The notes under the pieces: generated by a model
Told to the model about the DNA's origin: nothing
The model's input: the letters and a program-made list of their open reading frames with translations, nothing else
Databases searched by the model: none
Shown: in pieces, positions 36,236 to 46,309 of the stretch
Numbering within the stretch: the stretch's first letter is position 1
How the letters are laid out: every line of letters begins with the position of its first letter
Made by a program: the position numbers and the translations under genes
Assembly: GCF_005886105.2 (NCBI RefSeq)
Contig: NZ_PNCO02000001.1
Span: 2,415,001 to 2,479,000, forward strand
Source: Pseudoalteromonas galatheae
Lineage (GTDB): Bacteria > Pseudomonadota > Gammaproteobacteria > Enterobacterales > Alteromonadaceae
Direction: 5' to 3'
DNA: 64,000 nucleotides

Positions 36236-37000
36236 ATGATTAAAAACTTAAGGACACACGCCTTTAGGCTGGCGTTAGCCGCGTCTGTTTTAGGTTTGGC
36301 AGCCTGTTCATCCGCACCAGAACAAGAAGATATTGAACGCGTACCAAACAAATCCGCCCAAGCGCTTTATGAAGACGCAAAACAAACATTAGATTCCGGC
36401 TTGTATGCCCGTGCCATTGAATTATTAAGTGCAATTAATGCTCGTTATCCATTCGGCCCTTATGCAAGACAAGTTCAAATGGACCTAGTCTATGCATATT
36501 ATCAAACAGGTAATACCGACCAAGCACTTGCGACTATTGATCGTTTTATTCGCTTAAATCCAAATCATAAAGACCTAGACTACATGTATTACATGCGAGG
36601 CTTAGTTAGCATCAAGGCTGATGAAAACGCATTCCAAGAGTATTTCGGTGTAGACAGAGCTGACCGTGATGCCAATCGCACCCGTGTTGCTTTTCAGGAT
36701 TTAACCACGTTAGTTAAAAACTATCCAAACAGTCCGTATGCACCAGAGGCGAAAAAACGCTTGGTCTGGCTACTGAACAAAATGGCTCGCTATGAGCTCA
36801 GAGTCGCTGAATATTACTTCGAGCGTGAAGCATACCTTGCCGCAGCAAATCGTGGTAAATATGTAGTAGAACATTACTCTCAAAGTAGTTACCTGACTCA
36901 GGCTTTTGACATTATGGAAAAAAGCTATCGCAAACTTGGCCTTCAGGACCTTGCGGATAACGTGAAAAAAGCCAAATCGGTTAACGCACGTAACAAATAA
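36236..37000 (+). CDS. bamD: Outer membrane assembly lipoprotein BamD
   Basis: 254-residue lipoprotein of the BAM complex, essential for inserting beta-barrel proteins (including receptors such as the one at 1-1842). Lipobox LAAC at Cys24, then TPR-like helices (YARAIELLSAINARYPFGPYA, LDYMYYMRGL). Length as usual. Confidence 0.97.
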   Translation: MIKNLRTHAFRLALAASVLGLAACSSAPEQEDIERVPNKSAQALYEDAKQTLDSGLYARAIELLSAINARYPFGPYARQVQMDLVYAYYQTGNTDQALATIDRFIRLNPNHKDLDYMYYMRGLVSIKADENAFQEYFGVDRADRDANRTRVAFQDLTTLVKNYPNSPYAPEAKKRLVWLLNKMARYELRVAEYYFEREAYLAAANRGKYVVEHYSQSSYLTQAFDIMEKSYRKLGLQDLADNVKKAKSVNARNK

Positions 37001-37010
37001 AAATAGTGTC

Positions 37011-37039
37011 AAGTCACGATACCGCTGAGATCGTGACTT
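37011..37039 (+). terminator. Hairpin after bamD
   Basis: Stem AAGTCACGAT / ATCGTGACTT eleven bases after the bamD stop; it lacks a strong T-run. The remaining ~180 bases up to glnB show no gene. Confidence 0.5.
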
Positions 37040-37218
37040 ATCTCCCGCCAGTATTCGCCTTCAAGCTTGCTACAGCAGTAAAAGTACTTGCTTCCTGTAC
37101 ATGGAAATTAATCGTCAGTGTGTTTTACCTGTTTGTAGTTGTAATAAGGAAGGATTTAGGCTGCCCATAATAGAAGGTAAGCAGCCTTAAAAGGTAAGTA
37201 TTTGACTTAACAGCGTCA

Positions 37219-37590
<372 letters not shown>

Positions 37591-37694
37591 TTAGACAATC
37601 CGCTTGCCCAAGGCAAACAAAGACATTGAAAGTTGAAGTGATTTCACGCAATAATAATAATCATAAATTATTACTTTTTGGTTGTGAGGCGGTA

Positions 37695-38231
37695 ATGAAA
37701 CAATCAGCGGGATTCAACCTACTAGAACTAATGATAACCATCGCTATATTGGCTATCGTCTTGGCCATTTCATTTAGCTTTGATGGCAACCTGCTGCAAC
37801 GTAACCGAGCAGAGTCTTTCTTACAAGAATTACAGCGCAATATTGCATTTGCTCGTGTAAAGGCAACCGCCGCAGACGAAATTGTCATTCTCTGCCCAGC
37901 TCCCCCAGCCAATATTCAAGCTAGGAGTCCATTTACTTGCCAAGATAATTGGGCAACGAACAGAATTAGCGTGTTTGTTGATAGTGATAAAAATGGCACA
38001 TTTAGTAATGGTGATACTATCCATAGAACTATGGAGGTCGTAGACGATAACGACACTATGGTATTTTCTGGTGACAATCGTCTAAGGTTTGATTCAAGCG
38101 GACTTTTAAGTGGTTCAAACGCCGGCAATTTTACCTATTGTCCTGGCAGTGACGACAACAATCAGCAGTTGAGTGTTTCAACCGCTGGCACAGCATTATA
38201 TCGTGGAGATACGACAGAATCCTGCGAATAG
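37695..38231 (+). CDS. FimT/GspH-like type IV pilus minor pseudopilin (1)
   Basis: 178-residue prepilin-like protein. The N-terminal prepilin leader KQSAG|FNLLELMITIAI shows the peptidase site (Gly before Phe, Glu at +5) and the hydrophobic assembly helix; the rest fits the FimT/GspH C-terminal domain, with cysteine pairs. ATG at 37695 behind GAGGC is preferred to an upstream in-frame ATG at 37626. It and the next gene are convergent with the pil cluster. Confidence 0.85.
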   Translation: MKQSAGFNLLELMITIAILAIVLAISFSFDGNLLQRNRAESFLQELQRNIAFARVKATAADEIVILCPAPPANIQARSPFTCQDNWATNRISVFVDSDKNGTFSNGDTIHRTMEVVDDNDTMVFSGDNRLRFDSSGLLSGSNAGNFTYCPGSDDNNQQLSVSTAGTALYRGDTTESCE

Positions 38232-38330
38232 CCACAAAAGTACTGACGCGTAAAATATCTCTTCGCTTCAACCTTGCCTTTAACACACAAACAACTAGGC
38301 TTAAAGAAAATGTAATTCGAGGCAAAGGAT

Positions 38331-38837
38331 ATGCGTCGCTATATGGGTTTTTCCCTACTGGAATCTTTAGTGTGTTTGGCGATTATCACCATCGTCAGCT
38401 TATTTTCTCTTCCCAGTCTTACGGCTTTATTTCAGTTTGATAAACCAAAAATAAAACTTGAAGCACTGCGGCGAGCGATTAATTTGGCTCGCATTCAAGC
38501 TGTTGCAAGCGGTGCAACCGTCACTTTATGCCCACTGAAAAATAATCGCTGCGACAGCAAAGAATGGCACACTCAGTTAACGGTTTTTATTGATTACCAC
38601 CCCCAAGGTGAGTTTTCAGACGATGATTATAAATTAGCTGTTGTGGACTCAATAGACTCAGGTGACAAGCTCACTTACCCAAGAAACGCTATTATATTTC
38701 GCCGCTTTGGTCATCTCGCAGGACTCTATAACGGTACTTTTGTCTACTGTAACGCAAGTTCTACCATGGGATTGTCGTTGTCAGTTAGCTACACAGGGAG
38801 AAGCACTCTAAAAGATACAGATGAGTGCCAAGAATAA
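38331..38837 (+). CDS. FimT/GspH-like type IV pilus minor pseudopilin (2)
   Basis: 168-residue prepilin-like protein; leader MRRYMG|FSLLESLVCLAI with Glu at +5, and a FimT/GspH-type C-domain (LARIQAVASGATVTLCP). It is related in layout to the preceding gene but divergent in sequence, so a paired or duplicated minor pilin. It ends 62 bases from the convergent pilE. Confidence 0.85.
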   Translation: MRRYMGFSLLESLVCLAIITIVSLFSLPSLTALFQFDKPKIKLEALRRAINLARIQAVASGATVTLCPLKNNRCDSKEWHTQLTVFIDYHPQGEFSDDDYKLAVVDSIDSGDKLTYPRNAIIFRRFGHLAGLYNGTFVYCNASSTMGLSLSVSYTGRSTLKDTDECQE

Positions 38838-38899
38838 ATAATCTGAGGTTTGGATAAGTAATGTTAATACAAAGGGGAGCCAACGACTCCCCGAAAAAA

Positions 38900-39337
38900 T
38901 TAACGTTCCCAACACCTATCTATAGCGTCTTGATTCGTGGTCCCAGTAACACCACGAACGCCAAGCTCATCAATAGTTAAAGCTGGGCACTGTTGATCTC
39001 CTTGAACTGGCCCTGCAGCAGCTGTTGCAACAATTGTAAAGGTATTTGCGGTAACGTTTTCAAGTGTCACATTGAAGTAGCCATTTTCTGTTGCTGTCGG
39101 CACACCAATATTTGCAAGATTATTTGAATACGCTCTATTGTCCACAAAAAACTGCTCTTGCTTATTTGCAGCATCAAGTAACAAAGTCATGGCATCAGCC
39201 CTTGCTCCTCGTCTCACATATTCAGTGTAGTTAGGGTACGCAACAGCAGAGAGGATACCAATGATCACTACCACTATCATTACTTCAATCAGGGTAAAGC
39301 CTGACATTGTTTTGCCTAGGATACTATTTCTTCTCAT
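38900..39337 (-). CDS. pilE: Type IV pilin-like protein PilE
   Basis: 145-residue minor pilin. Prepilin cleavage site MSG|FTLIEVM with Gly13/Phe14 and Glu18, then the helix VVVIIGILSAVAYPNY. Two C-terminal cysteines (QQCP, DRCW) would close the D-region loop. The start at 39337 overlaps the pilY1 3' end by 14 bases and has AGGGAAG ahead; the longer open frame upstream is inside pilY1. Last gene of the pilVWXY1E operon. Confidence 0.9.
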   Translation of the reverse strand: MRRNSILGKTMSGFTLIEVMIVVVIIGILSAVAYPNYTEYVRRGARADAMTLLLDAANKQEQFFVDNRAYSNNLANIGVPTATENGYFNVTLENVTANTFTIVATAAAGPVQGDQQCPALTIDELGVRGVTGTTNQDAIDRCWER

Positions 39338-42300
39338 CGCTATCTTCCCTCTTATAAATGTAAAGTTGCCTTGTTCTGATCCCAGAAGTTTTATCTTTAA
39401 AGATAATAACCTTGTCGTTATCTCCGACAACTGGCACTGGTTCACCCGGTATTCCTGGCGGCACAAATGGATTACTATCATCAGCTATAATTCCAGGGCC
39501 AGCAATAAAAGGAATTCGTTTACCATTTTCGTCTTTACGTACAACTAGAGTTGGTGTATCCGGTAGATCCTGTGAAGTCACGTAGGTTTTCCCTGTGCCA
39601 TAATGTAAGTGGAACATGTACAGCTGCCCTTTACCACCCGTTAACGTGCATTGTTGGGTAGTCTGATCTGCAGGTGTAAATGAAGTGAAGTAAGCAACTC
39701 CTCCAATTACAGTAGCACCAGATAGTGATTTTTCACCTCCTGATAACTGATACTTCCAGCCATTAAACTTAGCCAGTTCTACTTCTAGTTCAACAAAGTC
39801 ATCAATATCATCTACAGCATTTCCGAACGGATCACTCTTCATTTCCATTAAATCAGAAACTAGTATAGGGTCTGGAATATCACTTACAAAAGACTGTGTT
39901 TTCGTGTGTATGTCCCTAATCATGAAAAGATAGTCATTCACGCTTGAGTCTGTTGGCTTAGAGCGATTACCACTGCCGATAACGATTGCATCAAACGGTG
40001 TATCTCTGCGCTCTTTAATTAAATTCCCATTATATCTGGTCTCTGTTACTTTACTATAAAAGGTACGGGCAACAGTTGGACGATAGAAGAAGCGCCTATC
40101 TTCATTAGCAGAGCTATTCCCCAAACGCGCCAATTCGAAATGAGTCCAAGGCTCAGTACTATCAGATGGGTTTGGGCCGGGTATATCAATTCTCCAGATA
40201 CTCCCCGCGGTATCCGCTAGGTAAATTCGGTCAATATAGCCATCATAGTCTGAGTCCGTTAACGTTGGCTCCGCAACAATACTGTGCTTACCTTTAAACG
40301 CATCTCCAGTAAGCGACCAGACGATATCAGCATTGTTTGACATGATATCAACCATGTAAATTCCTACGCCTTTATCATTATCATCGCTACGTGAAACATT
40401 GTCTTTATTGGTATTATATCCTGCTGCAAAAACCAATACCGGTCTATCCTTTTGCTTTTCAATGAAAGTCACTACAGGCTTAGACCACGTTTGTCCTAAA
40501 TTCTTAAATTTGTTTGAATCCCCGGAAATAGGCGCACCCCACAATAGTTTAGGCGAATCCGGATTGGTAATATCAAAACCATAGTATTTATTGCCGCCAC
40601 GGCGCATCCCTACAAATGCCCAGACTTTGTCTCCCGATTCCACTTTGCGATTTTTATTCACATCGTGAAAGTACACAGTAATAGGCCCATCTAGACCATA
40701 CAGTTTAGTTTCTGCTTTACGTGTTTTTACCGGATTCAAAATAGGTAATAAAGAGCCAGGGATAAATGCCCAGCTTTCACTTACGCTATTTCCGTGGTCT
40801 TTAAACATGTGAAGCATACCTGCATTGGTGCCAATGAGCACACGGATATCGCCGTTGCCATAGTCAATTGTTGCGGGTTTTGAATGTAGGGGATCAGCAA
40901 AGATGTCTGGTCTTCTTTCAGAGCGTAAGCCATCACCATCTTCATCATCAACATCTTGGCCTATCGCCCAATTAAAAATATTTTGTATCTCACTTTTACT
41001 TGCACCACTTAACTCCATTGCAGCGGCAAGCTTAGTTAAATTACCATAGGCACTTTCGGCGTTATTATAAGTGAAGTCAACTAAATCACTGCCACCAAAA
41101 TCAGACAGGACTTTTCTAGTGATCTGATTTTCAAGGGCATAGTTAACTCCGCCCTTTTCTATATTATTGCCATCTTTTGAGTCCGCTTGCGACCAATACG
41201 TCGTGATGTTGCTATCAATAACACCCTTGTTATCTATCGCTTTGGTTCGCTCCTGACCTACTATTTCTGTACCCACAAACTTTAGCTTTTTCAGGTTGCC
41301 ACGCCAACGCGTATGTGTTTCCGGTTTAAACTGTGTGTAATAAAGTGCATCACCGGTTTGGGTTTGGTCTTCGGCATTGGCAGACACCGTTGGTGAGCTA
41401 AAACTTGCACTTACATTTCTGATATTGGTAATGGTGGTTTTGAGTACGTCTGACAACTCGTCCGCAGTATTAGCATGAAGATATTGCCCACCACCTTGCG
41501 CCGCGGTTTCCTTCAGCAGGTCCTTGCCTGTACCAGACATACCGTTACCAAAACCGATTGTAAAAACACGTGCAAAGTCGTGTTCATCAGGCGTAGAAGG
41601 GTATAAGTCAACTTTTACTTGAGACGTACCGCGCATTGTTTTAGCTAATGCGGGTAAATAATTTTTAGTGACACCAGAGCCTTCATTTATATCAAAGTAA
41701 TTGGGGTATGCACCGTAGACTGAGAAATATTCATTCACTATGCTGTTGTTGGAGCTGGTGTCACTGGTTGGATCTCCATCTGTCATTAAGATTAAATTAA
41801 TAGAGGTATCGCAGCGCTCCTCCGCGCCACGAGCAGGAGTAAACGCGGAGATATAATTACCACGACTTTCTATGCTTTTATCTCTATCATTTCCACCATT
41901 TTCTCCCCAGTAAACGCCTCCACCTTTGAGGTAATTATACAACTCCCATAAGGTTTCCGACAAAGGCGTTGAACCAGAAGCAGGTAATGCATTTATTTTA
42001 TTTACGATGTCGTTACGGCTACTACCAATACCATTTAATATATAACCGCCACTTGAAGAATACAGACGAGATAAGCCAAACTGGATATCTGCGTTATCAT
42101 TCACCAGTTTACGCATCGCATTTTGTGCTACCTTTAGGCGGCTATCAGCACAGCCCTGAACATAATTCCCAAATTGGTTTTTTTGATAACACTTATTACC
42201 TTGAAAACAATCAGACGATCGATACCCATTCCTTTTGACCCTACGCCAGCCCTTCCACGTGTAATATGAGTAACGTTCGTAACACGCCTTACCATTTTGA

Positions 42301-42458
42301 GAATCCCACGCCATACTGCCTGATGTATCAAATAGCATCAGCACCCGAGGTTGCTCGCGAGTAGAAACATTGTGTTTAACATAAAGCTCAATGTCTTCTG
42401 CTTGAGCGGTTTGTAATAGCGCCATTAATGCAACTATCGTGTATATTAACTTATTCAT
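39324..42458 (-). CDS. pilY1: Type IV pilus tip adhesin/assembly factor PilY1
   Basis: 1044-residue secreted protein: signal peptide ending AQA-ED (~20), a von Willebrand A-like domain with the MIDAS motif DTSGS at 44-48 and LMTDGDPTS, and a C-terminal beta-propeller (PilY1 family) with a calcium-binding-like DSDYDGYID loop. PilY1 controls pilus extension/retraction and surface sensing. The N-terminal domain carries many Tyr, Lys and Cys residues near 60-110. It is somewhat shorter than the Pseudomonas protein (~1160). Confidence 0.95.
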   Translation of the reverse strand: MNKLIYTIVALMALLQTAQAEDIELYVKHNVSTREQPRVLMLFDTSGSMAWDSQNGKACYERYSYYTWKGWRRVKRNGYRSSDCFQGNKCYQKNQFGNYVQGCADSRLKVAQNAMRKLVNDNADIQFGLSRLYSSSGGYILNGIGSSRNDIVNKINALPASGSTPLSETLWELYNYLKGGGVYWGENGGNDRDKSIESRGNYISAFTPARGAEERCDTSINLILMTDGDPTSDTSSNNSIVNEYFSVYGAYPNYFDINEGSGVTKNYLPALAKTMRGTSQVKVDLYPSTPDEHDFARVFTIGFGNGMSGTGKDLLKETAAQGGGQYLHANTADELSDVLKTTITNIRNVSASFSSPTVSANAEDQTQTGDALYYTQFKPETHTRWRGNLKKLKFVGTEIVGQERTKAIDNKGVIDSNITTYWSQADSKDGNNIEKGGVNYALENQITRKVLSDFGGSDLVDFTYNNAESAYGNLTKLAAAMELSGASKSEIQNIFNWAIGQDVDDEDGDGLRSERRPDIFADPLHSKPATIDYGNGDIRVLIGTNAGMLHMFKDHGNSVSESWAFIPGSLLPILNPVKTRKAETKLYGLDGPITVYFHDVNKNRKVESGDKVWAFVGMRRGGNKYYGFDITNPDSPKLLWGAPISGDSNKFKNLGQTWSKPVVTFIEKQKDRPVLVFAAGYNTNKDNVSRSDDNDKGVGIYMVDIMSNNADIVWSLTGDAFKGKHSIVAEPTLTDSDYDGYIDRIYLADTAGSIWRIDIPGPNPSDSTEPWTHFELARLGNSSANEDRRFFYRPTVARTFYSKVTETRYNGNLIKERRDTPFDAIVIGSGNRSKPTDSSVNDYLFMIRDIHTKTQSFVSDIPDPILVSDLMEMKSDPFGNAVDDIDDFVELEVELAKFNGWKYQLSGGEKSLSGATVIGGVAYFTSFTPADQTTQQCTLTGGKGQLYMFHLHYGTGKTYVTSQDLPDTPTLVVRKDENGKRIPFIAGPGIIADDSNPFVPPGIPGEPVPVVGDNDKVIIFKDKTSGIRTRQLYIYKREDSDEKK

Positions 42459-42480
42459 ATCAGTTACTCGAAAAAGGCTG

Positions 42481-42942
42481 TTAATTCGAAACGCTCACAA
42501 TTTCCTGACCAATACCCATCACAATGGTGACGTTATGACGTCCTCTATCGCCATACCCCACAGTAGCTCGGACTTCGGTCATGTTGCAAACGAACCCTTC
42601 GGTATAGTCATATTGACGAGGACAAAACAACTCTAACTCTCCATTATTTAGGTTGGTTACAGTGGCTTGTAAGCCATTCGGCGTTTGAACGGTTGTCCCA
42701 TCGTTAGCTAGCTGCTGTCGTGAGCGTAAAAATACACTATTAGCGGCTCGCTGCTCTTGTCTTATTAGTCTTTGCATTTCACCAAACAGTAAACTCTCAG
42801 CTTCTTCTCGTTCCATCACCGCATGTGTCATTTTAATATCCAATGTGCTGGTGCTCATCAATGTCACTGCAACTGCCATTATTGCAACTACCATGACCAT
42901 CGCCATGATCAGTACCACACCTCGTTGTTTTACATTTCCCAT
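42481..42942 (-). CDS. pilX: Type IV pilus minor pilin PilX
   Basis: 153-residue minor pilin of PilX type. The N-terminal RGVVLIMAMVMVVAIM helix lacks the Glu5 found in other pilins, as is normal in PilX/GspK-like proteins. It overlaps pilW by 13 bases and is followed by pilY1 after 22 bases. Confidence 0.88.
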   Translation of the reverse strand: MGNVKQRGVVLIMAMVMVVAIMAVAVTLMSTSTLDIKMTHAVMEREEAESLLFGEMQRLIRQEQRAANSVFLRSRQQLANDGTTVQTPNGLQATVTNLNNGELELFCPRQYDYTEGFVCNMTEVRATVGYGDRGRHNVTIVMGIGQEIVSVSN

Positions 42943-43937
42943 GCCGAGCCTCCCATGTTGTACATTGATATTGTGGTTGAAAATACAGTACGTCTGATAG
43001 CGTCGTTATAAGTAACCGTTCTCCTATTAGGGTCATTCCCTAATACATACGATCGCGACTGCACCCCAAAATCAACATCTGGTTCCAATACTCTTACCAA
43101 TACGAACAACTGTAGAGATAATATGCCTCTTGTGGCACCCCAATCAGCATCAGACATAGTTGCTGTATTTCTATACCTATCAACACGACCATCAAAATTG
43201 GTGTCTAAGCCAAAAATAAAACGAATTTGTTCAACGCCTTCGATCACCAGCTCGTCTGTCATACCACCATTAACATGTAACCTTTGCCTTCTTAGGACTG
43301 GGATAGTAATAGTGCGATTATTAATGACTTGTTGCTCTTCACTTACATAATATACATGGTGACTATATGGCCAAAGTGTTGCATTAACACTTGGCATATT
43401 CCCGACATTACCCCCCGCGATAAATTCAGCTTGCTCTTGCTGTGCAATAAAATAATACCTGGTTGATTGGATAGCACCTGCATCTGGCACAAGACCCGTT
43501 ACATCTACAGGACTCCCTTCTAAAAATTTTACCTGTAAAACTTCTGACTCTGGTTTCGCTCTGGTAATACATCCAAGTGCTGTCGAATTAGTAGTGAAGG
43601 TTGCCCAAATTGGACGAAAGTTTGCGGGTTGGTTATTGGGAAAACTTCCATTGTTAATTCCTCCTGAACAATCATTGCCAGGGTTTGCAGGCGCGACTTG
43701 ATTATTAGGGGAAAACGCTTTTTCATAAAAAGTCCCCCAAAAGCCGACTTGCTCAATATCACGGCGCATTATTGATAGAGCCAGGCGACCCTTCTCTTGT
43801 AATTCTCCAATTTGCATCGTGTCATTGGTGGTCGCCTTCATACCTACGTATGTTGCTATAACACCGCCCAGTAACAATACGCCAATAAACATAGCGATCA
43901 TTATTTCTAATAAAGTAAACCCTAACACCCTCTTCAT
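42930..43937 (-). CDS. pilW: Type IV pilus assembly protein PilW
   Basis: 335-residue minor pilin with leader MKRVLG|FTLLEIMIAMFI and a large C-terminal beta-rich domain. It starts 4 bases inside pilV (ATGA) and overlaps pilX, so the four genes are translationally linked. Part of the tip complex that primes pilus assembly. Confidence 0.93.
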   Translation of the reverse strand: MKRVLGFTLLEIMIAMFIGVLLLGGVIATYVGMKATTNDTMQIGELQEKGRLALSIMRRDIEQVGFWGTFYEKAFSPNNQVAPANPGNDCSGGINNGSFPNNQPANFRPIWATFTTNSTALGCITRAKPESEVLQVKFLEGSPVDVTGLVPDAGAIQSTRYYFIAQQEQAEFIAGGNVGNMPSVNATLWPYSHHVYYVSEEQQVINNRTITIPVLRRQRLHVNGGMTDELVIEGVEQIRFIFGLDTNFDGRVDRYRNTATMSDADWGATRGILSLQLFVLVRVLEPDVDFGVQSRSYVLGNDPNRRTVTYNDAIRRTVFSTTISMYNMGGSAWEM

Positions 43938-44491
43938 GGCTCACTCCTAATTAAGACAAACGTATCCATAACTACTGCTCTACGCCTATCATCAACCGTG
44001 CCACAACTTCCTGCGGGATTATTCGCAAGGGCTGTCATGGCTTGACGACCTCGCCAAGTGACGATGACCTGTACATTTACCCCTGATGTATCACCGGCAA
44101 CTTGAGTAGGGTTAATACAAACAACCGCGTTATCCAGCGAACCTGTATTCTCCCTTGCTCTTATAGCTTGGCGCCAATTAGCAATATCTGTTCTCGCAAG
44201 CGTTGCGGCATTGCAGCGCTGAGAATAACACGTGGTGTTTTCTTGGACGTCTTCTGTGCTATTAAAGTTGATGTTGTAGAGTGTAGCTATATTTGCCGCA
44301 TCATTTGTTCTTATTCTGTGCATGATGTCGCTGGCAAGTTCGACCGCCGCGGCTCGCTGCATTGAATCAAAACTTGCTTGTTTAGCTTTTGCTTGTAATG
44401 CCACAGCACCAAGCAACCCAAAGCTCAAAATCATAAACGCAATAAGCACTTCTAACAATGTGAAGCCCTGTTGCTTTAGCGAAATATGCAT
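43934..44491 (-). CDS. pilV: Type IV pilus modification/minor pilin PilV
   Basis: 185-residue minor pilin; leader KQQG|FTLLEVLIAFMILS. First gene of the pilVWXY1E operon. It has conserved cysteines (NTTCYSQRC, VVCIN, GSCG). It lies 117 bases downstream of the LytTR regulator gene on the same strand. Confidence 0.93.
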   Translation of the reverse strand: MHISLKQQGFTLLEVLIAFMILSFGLLGAVALQAKAKQASFDSMQRAAAVELASDIMHRIRTNDAANIATLYNINFNSTEDVQENTTCYSQRCNAATLARTDIANWRQAIRARENTGSLDNAVVCINPTQVAGDTSGVNVQVIVTWRGRQAMTALANNPAGSCGTVDDRRRAVVMDTFVLIRSEP

Positions 44492-44608
44492 ATCTCAACC
44501 AAAATTCAATTATCCTAGCTTCAGTTTAAGCAGTCGTCTTTGAAACTCAATACGAGATAGTATGAAAGGTCTTTTGAGGCGATAAGCGGTTTATTCACCG
44601 CTTAACAC

Positions 44609-45295
44609 TCAAAACAATGTTTTTAGTTGGGTGTAAGCTCTACGGCTAACTTCATAGCGATTGGGGAGTGACTCGAGGCACACATAGTGTTTTTGTTCAT
44701 GCAACTCTAACGCGGAGATTTCCGTTCGTTTAACTAATGTGCGGCGATGGATTTGAATAAAATGTGTCGGGAACTTATCTAACAGTGACTTGAGTGACAT
44801 GTCAATGAGTGCTTGTAGGCCAGAATTCAATGTTACTCGCGTATACTTTTCATCCGCCTCGGCAACAATCACATCCGAAACCTGAACGTGACGCAACTCA
44901 CTGCCAACGTAATAGCTGAGCGTCTCCATACTCGGAAAGATAGTAGTCAATAAAGCATCTAGCTTATCACTATCTAGTGGCTTCACTAGATAACCATTAG
45001 CGTGCAGTTCAAATGCTTCTAACGCATATTCCGGGTGCGCCGTTAGAAACACGATTTTCATCCTCGGAAATTGCAAGCGTAATTGGCTCGCGAGTTCAAC
45101 ACCTGACTGACCCGGCATTGAAATATCAAGAAAAATAAGCTGCACAGGCTCCTGTTTTAATAGCGCTTCCACACTATCTGCGCAATCAGCTTCACCGATA
45201 CAGCGAAAGCCTCTATGCTTTTGCATTAGCCGTTTAACGCGCGCTCTTGCCAACGGCTCATCGTCCACAATAAGATAAGATATTAATGTCTTCAT
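44609..45295 (-). CDS. LytTR response regulator, AlgR-like
   Basis: 228-residue response regulator: receiver domain (LIVDDEPLARARVKRL, phosphoacceptor Asp in LIFLDISMPG) and a C-terminal LytTR DNA-binding domain (FIQIHRRTLVKRTEI). It is coupled to the upstream kinase by a 4-base overlap and stands directly before pilV. AlgR of Pseudomonas activates the equivalent fimU-pilVWXY1Y2E operon, so control of the adjacent pilins is likely but inferred. A weak hairpin (44583-44604) follows. Confidence 0.92.
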   Translation of the reverse strand: MKTLISYLIVDDEPLARARVKRLMQKHRGFRCIGEADCADSVEALLKQEPVQLIFLDISMPGQSGVELASQLRLQFPRMKIVFLTAHPEYALEAFELHANGYLVKPLDSDKLDALLTTIFPSMETLSYYVGSELRHVQVSDVIVAEADEKYTRVTLNSGLQALIDMSLKSLLDKFPTHFIQIHRRTLVKRTEISALELHEQKHYVCLESLPNRYEVSRRAYTQLKTLF

Positions 45296-46296
45296 AGCGG
45301 TAGCGAAAAACTGACGGTATAGCTATCTTGACTGGCTTCAGTTTTAAAATCAATGGATTGATTGTAGTGTAAAGCCAAGCGGCGCCTGATATTACTTATC
45401 CCAATGCCATGCCCTTGGTGCGTCGGCTTTAATTTAGCGTCATAGCTGTTAAAAATTACCACCGTTAAGGTGCGTTGACTACGGTGAATATGAATACGAA
45501 TATCTGCTCCGTTTGGATTTGGCTCTACTCCGTGGCTAACCGCGTTCTCCACCAATGGCTGTAATATCAACGCAGGGATCAAAACATTTCCCAAGACATT
45601 GTCTAACTCCCATTCTACCCTCAAACGCTCTGCGAAGCGCCACTTCTCAAGTGCTAAATATGCTTTACATAAAGATATTTCACTTTCCAGCGGAACAGTA
45701 TTTTGTGTAGACATCGCAGCGCGTGATAAATCGGCAAGGGCTAATGCTGATTTTTCTGCTGCATTTGCATCAATATGAGCCAATTCGGCCACAGTATTGA
45801 GTGAGTTATATAAAAAGTGCGGCCGAATTCTCGCACGTAACGCTTCAAGTTCCGCTTGGGATAGCGCTTTCACCTTACGAATATTATCGGTAAAAATAGC
45901 TAAAAAATGTGCAAAGAGAGTGATAATACAAAGGCATATTGCGATATTACGCCACAAATTCAATTCAACTTTTGCCTCATCAACCCAACCCAATAGTGCA
46001 AAACCATAGGGAACAGCCGTGCTCGTTACGCCAGTGCAAAACACAAAGACTAAGATGAGAATTCCAGCTTCTACGAGATCCGAACGCTTTTCAACAGCGT
46101 GGCGAACAATCACTATGACGGCTAGTGATAAAAAGGCAGTGAAATGAATGAATAAGCTAGTTAACCCGAGAGATTGCCAAAACGCTGTCGCGGAAATCAG
46201 CGTATATAAAAAGGCTAGGATTTGCGAGGCAACCAGCAATGCTAGCACACCTCGCTCACTCAATAGTGCAGACAACAACCTGATACGCGGTGTCAT
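45292..46296 (-). CDS. LytS/AlgZ-like sensor histidine kinase
   Basis: 334-residue membrane kinase of the His_kinase (PF06580) type: about four to five hydrophobic segments in residues 1-145, then the H-box ARIRPHFLYNSLNTVAELAH and the N-box ENAVSHG with GIGISNIRRRL. Lacks HAMP or PAS. Forms a two-component pair with the overlapping LytTR regulator. Confidence 0.92.
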   Translation of the reverse strand: MTPRIRLLSALLSERGVLALLVASQILAFLYTLISATAFWQSLGLTSLFIHFTAFLSLAVIVIVRHAVEKRSDLVEAGILILVFVFCTGVTSTAVPYGFALLGWVDEAKVELNLWRNIAICLCIITLFAHFLAIFTDNIRKVKALSQAELEALRARIRPHFLYNSLNTVAELAHIDANAAEKSALALADLSRAAMSTQNTVPLESEISLCKAYLALEKWRFAERLRVEWELDNVLGNVLIPALILQPLVENAVSHGVEPNPNGADIRIHIHRSQRTLTVVIFNSYDAKLKPTHQGHGIGISNIRRRLALHYNQSIDFKTEASQDSYTVSFSLPL

Positions 46297-46309
46297 CGTG
46301 CTAACTCTC

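Noticed and set aside
37157..37186. Terminator for glnB
   Set aside because: A weak GGCTGC / GCAGCC stem with a long loop and no T-run.
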